Assembly (NCBI GenBank): GCA_015067825.1
Contig: SVLQ01000002.1
Coordinates: 208,050 to 272,049 of the forward strand
DNA: 64,000 nucleotides
Source: Oscillospiraceae bacterium
GTDB taxonomy: Bacteria; Bacillota; Clostridia; Oscillospirales; QAMX01
Direction: 5' to 3'
Shown: positions 1 through 6,525 of the stretch, piece by piece
Position numbering within the stretch: the stretch's first letter is position 1
How the letters are laid out: every line of letters begins with the position of its first letter
Made by a program: the position numbers and the translations under genes
The notes under the pieces: model-generated
What the model was told of the DNA's origin: nothing
What the model saw: the letters and a program-made list of their open reading frames with translations, nothing else
Database searches by the model: none

Positions 1-87
1 TACGCCGACGTATGTGGCGATATCGCTTTGGTTCAAACCGAGTTCCTTGCGCCGGGCCTTCAAATAACCGTTCTGATGCCTGTCCAT
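1..87 (-). CDS. XRE-family transcriptional regulator, N-terminus only (cut by window edge)
   Basis: Only the first 29 codons lie in the window. The minus-strand ATG at 85-87 is preceded by a good AGGAG at 88-96. The protein begins MDRHQNGYLKARRKELGLNQ and continues with SDIATYVGV, the first two helices of a lambda-Cro/XRE helix-turn-helix. XRE proteins bind operators as dimers, usually repressing. The gene is divergent from the toxin operon that starts at 344, and it has its own promoter with a palindrome just downstream. Autoregulation, and perhaps control of the neighbouring operon, is inferred. The rest of the protein is outside the window, so any effector domain is unknown. Confidence 0.8.
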   Translation of the reverse strand, partial: MDRHQNGYLKARRKELGLNQSDIATYVGV

Positions 88-137
88 ACTCCTCACCACG
101 CCCAAACACACCCATTGGACGCTCCTTTTTTCAGAAT

Positions 138-156
138 ATACGGTCACTGTCCGTAT
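138..156. promoter_or_regulatory. Candidate operator palindrome of the XRE regulator
   Basis: Inverted repeat ATACGG, 7 bases, CCGTAT. It lies about 10 bases downstream of the minus-strand -10 (167-172), so a bound protein would block initial transcription of the XRE gene. The assignment to this regulator is inferred from position. Confidence 0.5.
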
Positions 157-166
157 GTTTGTCTGT

Positions 167-195
167 ATTATATCATATCGCGCAGAAAAAATCAA
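167..195 (-). promoter_or_regulatory. Promoter of the XRE regulator
   Basis: On the minus strand, -35 TTGATT (190-195), a 17-base spacer and -10 TATAAT (167-172). It drives the regulator that starts at 87. Confidence 0.7.
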
Positions 196-228
196 TACGC
201 AAACGCAAGAAAAACTTACGAAAATGCA

Positions 229-257
229 TTGACAACAGAACAAATGTATGGTATAAT
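229..257 (+). promoter_or_regulatory. Consensus promoter of the Cys-rich/toxin operon
   Basis: TTGACA (229-234), 17-base spacer, TATAAT (252-257), with TGG just before the -10. This is a full consensus for the housekeeping sigma factor. An ACTTACGnAAATGCA element overlaps the -35 (about 213-227) and recurs in the leader (about 311-325), so it could be a second operator. Confidence 0.85.
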
Positions 258-343
258 ACACACCAAAACGGAATGCCCGCCGGAGAGAGCGGGCAAAAAA
301 TAACAGCCAAACTTACGTAAATGCAAGAAAAAGGAGGAGATCT

Positions 344-805
344 ATGACGCAATATCGGTGCGGAGTTTGTGGGACGGAGAGCGAGGCGGTGGCGCGTTAC
401 CGGGAAGATTTCGGCGAAGAGCGCACGTGCTGCCCACGGTGCTATGCGCCGGCAGGGGAATCGGCGGGACGGTGTGCGGTTTGCGGTGCGGTATTGGCAG
501 ACACGGCGGAGGTTTGCGCGGCTTGTGCGGAGGAATTCTGCCGCGAGCATTGGCAGGCGGCGGCAGATTGGCTGAAAACGCACGATGGGTGCTTGGGCTG
601 GTTTTCGTGGGCGGATTTTGTGCTCGGCGAGGTGTACGGCATTGCGGACTGCCGCGATGAGGCACTTCTGTTGGCGGCGTTGGCACCGGAATCCGAATGC
701 GAGACGCTCGCCGGACGGCCGATGGCCGATCTGTTGTGGGCGTATATCAGCGCCGATGCCGACAGTTTTGGCGCGTTTACCGCGTGGATGGGAGCGTGTT
801 TATGA
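344..805 (+). CDS. Cys-rich zinc-ribbon-like protein of unknown function
   Basis: 153 residues. The first 70 hold several CxxC-type pairs (CGVC, CCPRC, CAVC, CAAC), which resemble two or three zinc ribbons. The rest is acidic and helical and ends in SFGAFTAWMGACL. I do not recognise a family. The ATG follows AAGGAGG at 331-337. It is the first gene after the consensus promoter at 229-257, and its stop overlaps the next start by 4 bases (ATGA), so the two are translationally coupled. Context puts it in the toxin operon; a role in nucleic-acid or protein binding is only a guess. Confidence 0.6.
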   Translation: MTQYRCGVCGTESEAVARYREDFGEERTCCPRCYAPAGESAGRCAVCGAVLADTAEVCAACAEEFCREHWQAAADWLKTHDGCLGWFSWADFVLGEVYGIADCRDEALLLAALAPESECETLAGRPMADLLWAYISADADSFGAFTAWMGACL

Positions 806-1209
806 GAAAAACGAGATGCTCGCGTGAGGCGCGTGAACAGGCTGAGGCGGCCGTGCGCACGTATCCGCTGAAGCAGGCGGCTCTGGAACGCCTGCGGGAA
901 AACCTGACCCGTCTGCGCCAAGCCCAAGCGGAGCTTGCCGACCGCGCCGCCGCCGATCAGCTTGCCCGGCTCGATCGGGCGTGTGCGAAGCTGGAGGTCG
1001 AGATCGGCCTCTGCGAAGCCGAACTCCATACGTTCGACGGCGCACTCGCGCTGCTCGACGACGAAGAGCGGCTGGTCGTCGAACGGATGCTGATCGCGCC
1101 GATCCGTGATGCGGCCGGCGAGCTTTCCGAGGAGCTTTGCGTCGAGATCGCCACAGTCTACCGCCGTCGTCAAAGCGCACTGGAAAAAATCGCGGCATAC
1201 CTGCCGTGA
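802..1209 (+). CDS. Helical ArpU/sigma-region-4-like protein
   Basis: 135 residues and strongly helical. Residues 1-80 are charged heptad-like segments rich in A, L, E and R. The C-terminus (LLDDEERLVVERM followed by an IATVYRRRQSALEKIA helix) resembles the sigma70 region-4-like helix-turn-helix of small phage-type regulators such as ArpU and DUF1492. That similarity is by eye only. It overlaps the upstream gene by 4 bases and lies 27 bases before the toxin gene, so the three look like one operon. Control of the operon, or descent from a prophage module, are both possible. Confidence 0.55.
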   Translation: MRKTRCSREAREQAEAAVRTYPLKQAALERLRENLTRLRQAQAELADRAAADQLARLDRACAKLEVEIGLCEAELHTFDGALALLDDEERLVVERMLIAPIRDAAGELSEELCVEIATVYRRRQSALEKIAAYLP

Positions 1210-1236
1210 AAGAAAAAACAGAGAAAGAGGGATTAT

Positions 1237-3555
1237 TTGAACAAAAACCTGAACCCGACGCGAACGTTTCGCGTCACTCGCGCCGAAGCCGCCGAGATCC
1301 TTAGCAGGCAGAGCGGGGAATCGCGCAGACTGCGCGAAGAGGAAGAACGCAAACGCAGAGAAGAGGAAGAGAGAAAGCGCAGAGAGGAGGAAGAGCGCAA
1401 ACGCAGAGCGGCGGAAGCGCAGGCGCGTGCGGCGAGGCTTTCGGAATCGCGGCCGCTTGCTCTGCCGAATACACTCAAAACCGCACAACCCGGCCCCCTT
1501 GCCGATCGCCGCACGGCCCAACCGCAGCCAAACCATCCAGCGCCGTCGCCGCGCGTGCAGTTGCCGCAGGTTCCGCGCGTCGATGGCAGCCGTATTCCAA
1601 GGCCAGACACCGCGCTGCCGGGGCTGCTGCGGAAACCGGATGACCTGTTCTCTATCGCCCAACAGGTCGGTTCCGAACTTTTCGCAGCCGAAAACGCAGG
1701 GCGAATTGCCGTGGCGAACGAGGTGAAAGCATTTACGAGCTCTTCGGAACTCGAAGCGTTTTTAAACGAACGTTTCCGCGATAATTATTCTGCCGATGCC
1801 GTGCATTTTCGCAGTCTTGGCGGCAAGATCGCCAATCAAACCGCAACACCTGCGGAGCAAAAAGAGTACGAACTGCTGCATTATCAGTATGCGTACGGGT
1901 TAGAGTCTTTGCAGACGCTGCGCGAAACCGAAGCAAAGCAGCAACTGCAGGATCAAACCGCCCAATTTGCGGCAACGAGAGAGCTCGGCAACGTCGAAGT
2001 ACGGGCGGAAACCGGACGGCAGGTTGATGAAAACCCGTTGAACGACGGCTTTTTCGCGCGCGCCGTATCGGGAACCTCCAGCCGCGTCCGCCACTATGCG
2101 ACGGATGAAGAAAAACAGTTGATCGATCTGCACTACAACGCTTCTGTCGAAAACGGCGACGCCTATGTCGAGTGGCTCGATAAAAACTTCCTGAAAGAGC
2201 GCAGCCGAAAAGCCGTCGCAGAAGCCATTATCAAATTCACGGAGTACATACCGCTCCTTGGGCCAGTTCCCACGCGTTATTTGGTTTCGGCAATTTCGTC
2301 GGTGGAGGCTCTCGTCTACGACATCTATAATTTGGGCGCCGGTGTTTTCGGCTACGATTCGGAGACAGGCTACCTTGAGGAAACGTACAGGCAAATGCTT
2401 GCGAATTCCGATAGTTGGCTGGACGAAAAGATTTTGCGATGGACGCACGACTATACTGCCGACGTGACGCTGGCACTTGCCACGCTGGGTCACTCTCCTT
2501 ATTTTTCTGCGGTTGTAGAAACACTGGGTGGTATGGGCAATGCGTGGCAGACTGCGAAAAGCGCTGGCTACAGCGATGGCGAAGCCGGGGCGTACTCGTT
2601 AGCGATAGGCACGATGACGCTGGCGGTGGACGTGGCGCTTGACGCACCGACGCCGAAGATCGAAGCCAATCTTCTCGACGCGGTTGATCTGATCAAAACA
2701 ACACCTCGAGCGCAAAATGCGTTTCGGATTTTGGATGAGCTGATGGCAGATTTCACAGGGTCGCAGCGCCAACGCTTCTATATCGACGCGTTTTCGCCGG
2801 TTCTTGCCGAGATCGCCCAGCACGGCCCCGACGCCCACCAGTTTTGGACGCCGGAGATCCTCGGCGAGTCGCTTCTGCAGCAGCTGGAGCAGCGAACGCT
2901 GCAGTTGGCGATCGAAGAAAAAGGTCTGCCGAGCGTACGGGCGGCGCTGAACGGTACAAATGTGCTGCCGGGAGTTGACAAACTGCTTGGAAATGGTATA
3001 ATAGAATCGAACAGTCGTTTTGTTTTGCACGACGGAACAATTCTGACGCTGGCAAACCTTATGCAAATGGAATCCCAACTTTTGCCGGTGGGTTGGGAAA
3101 TGCAGCGAAATAATTACCCGATCCATATGATCACAGGTGTAGTCACCAAAAACGGTATTTCCGGTGCGCATAACCAACAGGCGTTTGAGCAGACGATCAT
3201 AGACTACGGCGGAACGCCGACAGAGTGCATTCTCAGTCGAAAAGAACACCCATTTATGGCAGGAATTTACGAGATACAATACCAATTGCCCAAAAAAGGG
3301 AGCAACAAAGGCGTCTCGTGGATTATTCCCGGAGAATACCGGATTGTCGATACACCGAAGACGGTCTATGATCCCAAAATCTACACAGACGAAGAAATTT
3401 TACATTGGGGATTGGAAGCAATGTCGGAAGGAATTTCGGCGGGAAGAATAAACGGAAGAAAAATTATTGGTTATGCGAGGAATGGTTTAATGTATTGGGG
3501 CTGGATCAGTAAAGAGACAGGAAAAATTACGAATTTCCACCCTGTTTTAGAGTAA
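1237..3555 (+). CDS. Polymorphic toxin with CdiA-type C-terminal nuclease domain
   Basis: 772 residues, TTG start after AAAGAGGG. No signal peptide is visible. Residues 25-70 are an E/R/K coiled coil (repeated REEEERKRR), followed by a Pro-rich linker to about 125. Residues 320-480 hold hydrophobic Gly/Ala-rich segments like the pretoxin regions of secreted or phage-borne toxins. The last 150 residues match by eye the nuclease tips of CdiA-family toxins (CdiA_C tRNase or EndoU-like): GAHN with H645, then TVYDPK (Y711-D712-P713) and a final ITNFHP. The immunity gene follows at 3575. The likely act is RNA cleavage in a competitor. The delivery route is unknown; MuF or phage-capsid toxins, or export by an Esx or contractile system, are options. 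Confidence 0.7.
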   Translation: MNKNLNPTRTFRVTRAEAAEILSRQSGESRRLREEEERKRREEEERKRREEEERKRRAAEAQARAARLSESRPLALPNTLKTAQPGPLADRRTAQPQPNHPAPSPRVQLPQVPRVDGSRIPRPDTALPGLLRKPDDLFSIAQQVGSELFAAENAGRIAVANEVKAFTSSSELEAFLNERFRDNYSADAVHFRSLGGKIANQTATPAEQKEYELLHYQYAYGLESLQTLRETEAKQQLQDQTAQFAATRELGNVEVRAETGRQVDENPLNDGFFARAVSGTSSRVRHYATDEEKQLIDLHYNASVENGDAYVEWLDKNFLKERSRKAVAEAIIKFTEYIPLLGPVPTRYLVSAISSVEALVYDIYNLGAGVFGYDSETGYLEETYRQMLANSDSWLDEKILRWTHDYTADVTLALATLGHSPYFSAVVETLGGMGNAWQTAKSAGYSDGEAGAYSLAIGTMTLAVDVALDAPTPKIEANLLDAVDLIKTTPRAQNAFRILDELMADFTGSQRQRFYIDAFSPVLAEIAQHGPDAHQFWTPEILGESLLQQLEQRTLQLAIEEKGLPSVRAALNGTNVLPGVDKLLGNGIIESNSRFVLHDGTILTLANLMQMESQLLPVGWEMQRNNYPIHMITGVVTKNGISGAHNQQAFEQTIIDYGGTPTECILSRKEHPFMAGIYEIQYQLPKKGSNKGVSWIIPGEYRIVDTPKTVYDPKIYTDEEILHWGLEAMSEGISAGRINGRKIIGYARNGLMYWGWISKETGKITNFHPVLE
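2975..3002 (+). promoter_or_regulatory. Promoter-like element inside the toxin gene
   Basis: TTGACA (2975-2980), 16 bases, TATAAT (2997-3002), within the coding region just ahead of the nuclease tip. It could give extra immunity transcript independent of toxin transcription. The -35/-10 spacing and the stretch GAAATGGTATAATA recur before both orphan modules. Confidence 0.45.
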
Positions 3556-3574
3556 AAGGAGGATATTTTTTAGT

Positions 3575-3958
3575 ATGAAACGATACCGCTATAATGAAAA
3601 TGAAGATGTCGAGTTGATGGTCTATCAATTTTTTGAGTCTGCTGTTGGTAGAAATCATTGGTTTCCGAGATTATTACCCAATGATAAGCGGATTGGTTGC
3701 GTTGGTGTGAGCGACTTTCAACGTTGCAGTTTCCCTGGATTTTATGACGAAGATGAACCGGAGTATTTTGGGAAAACAGGAGTGGCGCTCTTTATTGATT
3801 ATCCGGCAGCGGATGCCGATTGCATGATCTTTCTGACCAACGAGGAGTATTTAACCGAAGTCGCGAAGTGGTCGAAAACATATCTGAAGAAAGCGCCCGA
3901 GGATGGCGAAATAGTTGCCGAACTTTTGGAAAAACTAAAAGAGAAATTTGGGCTCTGA
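3575..3958 (+). CDS. CdiI-like ribonuclease-toxin immunity protein 1
   Basis: 127 residues, 19 bases after the toxin stop, with AAAGGAGG upstream. It carries the signature shared by all three immunity proteins here: EPEYFGKTGV, a central acidic stretch, LTNEEYL, and a C-terminal amphipathic helix ending LLEKLKEKFGL. This matches the general layout of the CdiI_3-type immunity family, which bind and block their cognate nuclease tip. It should protect against the full-length toxin at 1237. The N-terminal half differs strongly from the other two copies, as expected if that part sets specificity. Base composition is more AT-rich than the chromosome around it. Confidence 0.75.
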   Translation: MKRYRYNENEDVELMVYQFFESAVGRNHWFPRLLPNDKRIGCVGVSDFQRCSFPGFYDEDEPEYFGKTGVALFIDYPAADADCMIFLTNEEYLTEVAKWSKTYLKKAPEDGEIVAELLEKLKEKFGL

Positions 3959-3973
3959 TCCGAGCCAGCGCAC

Positions 3974-4010
3974 AAACCCCGCCTGTTCCAAGCGGAACAG
4001 GCGGGGTTTT
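3974..4010 (+). terminator. Rho-independent terminator, array copy 1
   Basis: Perfect 16-base-pair stem AAACCCCGCCTGTTCC, loop AAGC, closing GGGGTTT and a T. It ends the toxin and immunity-1 transcript. Near-identical copies lie at 4704 and 5438. Confidence 0.9.
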
Positions 4011-4022
4011 GTATGAAAAAAG

Positions 4023-4050
4023 TTGACGTCGGGGTGAGAAATGGTATAAT
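4023..4050 (+). promoter_or_regulatory. Promoter-like element of orphan module 1
   Basis: TTGACG (4023-4028), 16 bases, TATAAT (4045-4050) preceded by TGG. It would make a transcript that reads through the untranslated toxin tip into immunity gene 2. Confidence 0.65.
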
Positions 4051-4064
4051 AAAGGTGTATTTTT

Positions 4065-4277
4065 GCCAAAGAACCGAAGACCGTCTACGATCCAAAGATC
4101 TATGCAGACGAAGAAATTCAGCATTGGGGCTGGGAAGCGATGGCAGAAGGGATCTCAGCGGGGAGAATCAGTGGAAAATATATTGTAGGAAAGGCAAGAA
4201 ACGGATTAGAGTTTGTGGGCCATATTGATATAACGAACAATATAATTACAAATTTTTATCCGATAGTAAAAGAATAA
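4065..4277 (+). pseudogene. Orphan CdiA-type toxin tip 1 (no start codon)
   Basis: 70 codons plus stop, homologous to the end of the toxin at 1237-3555. It begins AKEPKTVYDPKIYADEEIQH and ends ITNFYPIVKE. In frame upstream, a TAA comes 5 codons before the first homologous residue and no ATG, GTG or TTG lies between, so it cannot be translated on its own unless ATT is used. The H645 region of the full toxin is missing. It looks like a silent 3' cassette that recombination at the shared PKTVYDPK segment could fuse to the intact toxin gene. Confidence 0.8.
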
Positions 4278-4289
4278 AGGTGAACAAAA

Positions 4290-4688
4290 GTGGATAAAAA
4301 AAGAAGATATTTGGATTACAGAAAAGATGAAGCAACTGAACGGATGAATTCATTGCGTTGGTTATGTATTAATTATATGCCGTCACGCTTTCTCCGGGGG
4401 TTACGTGAATTTGCGGAGGAAGGTAGTGGGATTGGATTGAGTGACTATGAACGATTTTTATTTCCGTGTAACATTCTTCCGTGGGAACCGGAGTATTTTG
4501 GGAACCAAGGAGTACTTTTGCAATTGGACGACCCTATGGGAAAAGACGATTGCGCAATTCTTCTGACTAATAAAGAGTTTTACGAAGAGATCAGTCTGTG
4601 GTCGGAAGAATATGTGACCTTGCATCCCGAAGATGCCGAGGCTGTGACCGAACTATTGGAGAAGCTGCGGGAAAGATTTGGACTGTAA
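4290..4688 (+). CDS. CdiI-like immunity protein 2 (orphan module)
   Basis: 132 residues, GTG start after AAAGGTG, 12 bases after the stop of orphan tip 1. It shares EPEYFGNQGVLL, LTNKEFY and the C-terminal helix LLEKLRERFGL with the other two immunity proteins, but its N-terminal half (MDKKRRYLDYRKDEATERMN) differs. It probably neutralises a toxin ending in tip 1. Keeping it without an intact cognate toxin is typical of orphan immunity genes, which protect against sister strains or guard a silent toxin cassette. It is AT-rich compared with flanking core genes, which suggests transfer. Confidence 0.75.
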   Translation: MDKKRRYLDYRKDEATERMNSLRWLCINYMPSRFLRGLREFAEEGSGIGLSDYERFLFPCNILPWEPEYFGNQGVLLQLDDPMGKDDCAILLTNKEFYEEISLWSEEYVTLHPEDAEAVTELLEKLRERFGL

Positions 4689-4703
4689 TCGCTGAAGAGT
4701 AAA

Positions 4704-4741
4704 AAAACCCCGCCTGTTCCAAACGGAACAGGCGGGGTTTT
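4704..4741 (+). terminator. Rho-independent terminator, array copy 2
   Basis: 17-base-pair stem starting AAAACCCCGCCTGTTCC, loop AAAC, then GGGGTTTT. Same sequence as copy 1 apart from the loop. Confidence 0.9.
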
Positions 4742-4891
4742 GTATGAAAAAAAGTTGACGTCGGGGTGAGAAATGGTATAATAAAGGTGTATTTTTGCCA
4801 AAGAACCGAAGACCACCTACGATCCAAAACTCTACGCAGACGAAGAGATTCAGCATTGGGGCTGGGAAGCGATGGCAGAAGGGATCTCAGC
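4705..4891 (+). repeat. Direct repeat of the toxin array, copy 2
   Basis: Second copy of the repeat at 3974-4159, about 731 bases downstream, with one extra A and about seven substitutions. Confidence 0.9.
4755..4782 (+). promoter_or_regulatory. Promoter-like element of orphan module 2
   Basis: TTGACG (4755-4760), 16 bases, TATAAT (4777-4782) preceded by TGG. Copy of the element at 4023-4050. Confidence 0.65.
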
Positions 4892-5009
4892 AGGACGAAT
4901 ATATGGTCGATGTATTATTGGCTATGCCTCGAATAACTTGAAATTTGTGGGCTATATTGACGCGAAAAGTGGGAAGATATCCAATTTCTATCCGACTTTG
5001 CAGGAATAA
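4797..5009 (+). pseudogene. Orphan CdiA-type toxin tip 2 (no start codon)
   Basis: 70 codons plus stop, beginning AKEPKTTYDPKLYADEEIQH and ending ISNFYPTLQE. The first 30 residues are almost identical to tip 1, and the remainder (YGRCIIGYASNNLKFVGYID) is distinct. As in tip 1, an in-frame TAA lies just upstream with no usual start codon between. It appears to be a second silent toxin ending paired with immunity gene 3. A non-standard start cannot be excluded from sequence alone. Confidence 0.8.
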
Positions 5010-5020
5010 GGGAGAGAGTG

Positions 5021-5422
5021 ATGGAAAGCAATAGAAAATATTTGGATTATGGAAAAGATTTGGCAGCAAGAGAGTTATTGGATCAAGTTTATTGGCTGTG
5101 CATTCATCACTTGGGACGTTGGTTTTTACATGCACTGCATGAACATGCAGATGAAAACAGCGGTATTGGTTTTGGTGACTTTGAATGTTGTCTTTTTCCA
5201 CGGAATGTTTTGCCGGAAGAACCGGAATACTTTGGTGATTCTGGTGTATTATTTTTGTTTGATGCACCGGCAGCTGAAGAAGATTCTGCGATTTATTTAA
5301 CTAACGAGGAGTTCTATTCCGAAATGTGCAAACAATCGGAAAAATATGTGGGCTTATACCCTGAGGATGCCGAAGAGGTCGCTGAGCTTTTGGAAAAACT
5401 GAAAGAGAAGTTTGGGCTCTGA
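5021..5422 (+). CDS. CdiI-like immunity protein 3 (orphan module)
   Basis: 133 residues. The ATG at 5021 is preferred over a GTG at 5018 because of its spacing from GGGAGAGAG. It shares EPEYFGDSGVLF, LTNEEFY and LLEKLKEKFGL with the others. Its last 14 codons and the bases up to the terminator are nearly the same as in immunity gene 1, so the 3' ends of the units have been copied or homogenised. The N-terminal half (ESNRKYLDYGKDLAARELL) resembles immunity 2 more than 1. Likely partner: toxin tip 2. Confidence 0.75.
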   Translation: MESNRKYLDYGKDLAARELLDQVYWLCIHHLGRWFLHALHEHADENSGIGFGDFECCLFPRNVLPEEPEYFGDSGVLFLFDAPAAEEDSAIYLTNEEFYSEMCKQSEKYVGLYPEDAEEVAELLEKLKEKFGL

Positions 5423-5437
5423 TCCGAGCCGTCGCAC

Positions 5438-5474
5438 AAACCCCGCCTGTTCCAAACGGAACAGGCGGGGTTTT
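5438..5474. terminator. Rho-independent terminator, array copy 3
   Basis: AAACCCCGCCTGTTCC stem with loop AAAC and GGGGTTTT. It closes the array and also lies 16 bases past the end of the opposing gene (5491), so it can serve both strands. Confidence 0.9.
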
Positions 5475-5490
5475 ACCGTCGATATTGGAG

Positions 5491-6453
5491 TTAGCTGCGG
5501 AAAATGCGCCCGGCGGTGGCGTCGCCTTCGATCGTTTCGCAGGTGATATCGCCGCCGGCTTCGGCGTTGCCGCCGATCTCGTCGCAGTTGATATTGCCTT
5601 TTGCACAGGCGCTGCCGCCGACCGAATCGCAGACGACGTCGCCTTCGGCTGAAACGTTCCCGCCGACTGAATCGCAGCGGAGGCTGCCGTGGGAGACGAG
5701 GTCGCCTTCGATCACGTCGCAGCTGACGCTGCCGGTTGAGGTGACGTCGCCCTCAATGGTGTCGCAGTTGATGCGCCCGGAGGAAGTGACGTCGCCGTCG
5801 ATGGAGTCGCAGGTGATGTCGGCGGCGACGACGTTACCGTCGATATCGTCGCAGGTGATACTGCCGCCGGCTGAAGCATCGCCGTCGATGTCGTCGCAAG
5901 TGATATTGCCGCCGGCTTCGGCGTTGCCGTCGACGTTTTCACAGGTGATGCTGCCGCCGGCGGTAACGCTGCCCAGCACGTTGCTGCAGGTGACGTCCTG
6001 CTCCGAGCGGAGGTCGCCGCGCACCGTCCCGTGGATCACGCAGCTGCCGAAGACCTCGACCTGAAGGGGATGGTCGGCGGCCAAGGATTTTTGCGCGGCC
6101 TCGAACTCCAATGCGATCGGCTGCTCTTGGCGCGGGCATTGCGACGCGATCGGTCGGTTGCCCAAAAACTGCACCACGCGCAGCACGCCGTCGTCGGCAA
6201 AATCCGCAACGGGTGCGCCGAGGATCGGGGCGGGTTCGTTCGGTGCGGTGCTGCCGAAAAACAGCGAGTCGATCGAAACGCCGAAAAAGGCTGCGATCTG
6301 CGGCAACATGAGGGTATCCGGCATGGCAGCACCGGTCTCCCATTTGGAGACGGCCTGGGTCGAGATATCAAGCGCGTCGCCGAGCTCTTTTTGACTGAGC
6401 TCGCGGGACGTGCGCAGGGTACGAATCGTTTCGCCGATCGGATAGTCGTTCAT
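5491..6453 (-). CDS. XRE regulator fused to Cys-containing 15-residue repeats
   Basis: 320 residues. Residues 5-60 are an XRE helix-turn-helix (IRTLRTSRELSQKELGDAL, AVSKWETG, then a GVSIDSLFFG end). After a linker to about 140 come roughly eleven repeats of about 15 residues with the pattern C-D/E-x-I/V-x-G-D/N-x-x-A/S-x-G-x-I/V-x, each beginning with Cys. Such Gly- and hydrophobic-periodic repeats resemble bactofilin or DUF583 beta-helices; this is inferred from periodicity. XRE heads bind DNA and the helix may multimerise or sense a signal. RBS AAAGGAG. It lies convergent to the toxin array and shares the terminator at 5438. Confidence 0.75.
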   Translation of the reverse strand: MNDYPIGETIRTLRTSRELSQKELGDALDISTQAVSKWETGAAMPDTLMLPQIAAFFGVSIDSLFFGSTAPNEPAPILGAPVADFADDGVLRVVQFLGNRPIASQCPRQEQPIALEFEAAQKSLAADHPLQVEVFGSCVIHGTVRGDLRSEQDVTCSNVLGSVTAGGSITCENVDGNAEAGGNITCDDIDGDASAGGSITCDDIDGNVVAADITCDSIDGDVTSSGRINCDTIEGDVTSTGSVSCDVIEGDLVSHGSLRCDSVGGNVSAEGDVVCDSVGGSACAKGNINCDEIGGNAEAGGDITCETIEGDATAGRIFRS

Positions 6454-6483
6454 CGTGTTTGTTCTCCTTTTTGTCGTACCTTG

Positions 6484-6512
6484 ATTGTAGCATAGAACCG
6501 TCCGAAAAACAA
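6484..6512 (-). promoter_or_regulatory. Promoter of the XRE-repeat regulator
   Basis: Minus strand: -35 TTGTTT (6507-6512), 17 bases, -10 TACAAT (6484-6489). Confidence 0.65.
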
Positions 6513-6525
6513 GCGAAGCTTGTTT
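6507..6525. promoter_or_regulatory. Operator candidate overlapping the -35
   Basis: Perfect inverted repeat AAACAAGC, GAA, GCTTGTTT. One arm contains the -35 hexamer of the XRE-repeat gene, which fits autorepression by that protein. Confidence 0.55.

Larger units (their letters stand above)
3974..4159 (+). repeat. Direct repeat of the toxin array, copy 1
   Basis: 186 bases covering terminator, promoter-like element and the start of the orphan toxin tip. It matches 4705-4891 with about eight differences by eye. The repeat ends where the toxin tips start to diverge. Confidence 0.9.

Noticed and set aside
4013..4228. ORF MKKVDVGVRNG... across the promoter of orphan module 1
   Set aside because: It starts inside the terminator/promoter repeat and reads the toxin tip in the wrong frame; no ribosome binding site.
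5500..6000. Regular 45-base spacing that could suggest a CRISPR
   Set aside because: The repeats are degenerate and code for 15-residue protein repeats without unique spacers.
5504..6064. Plus-strand ORF opposite the XRE-repeat gene
   Set aside because: Ser/Pro/Thr shadow of the 45-base repeats; the minus-strand frame gives a clear XRE domain.
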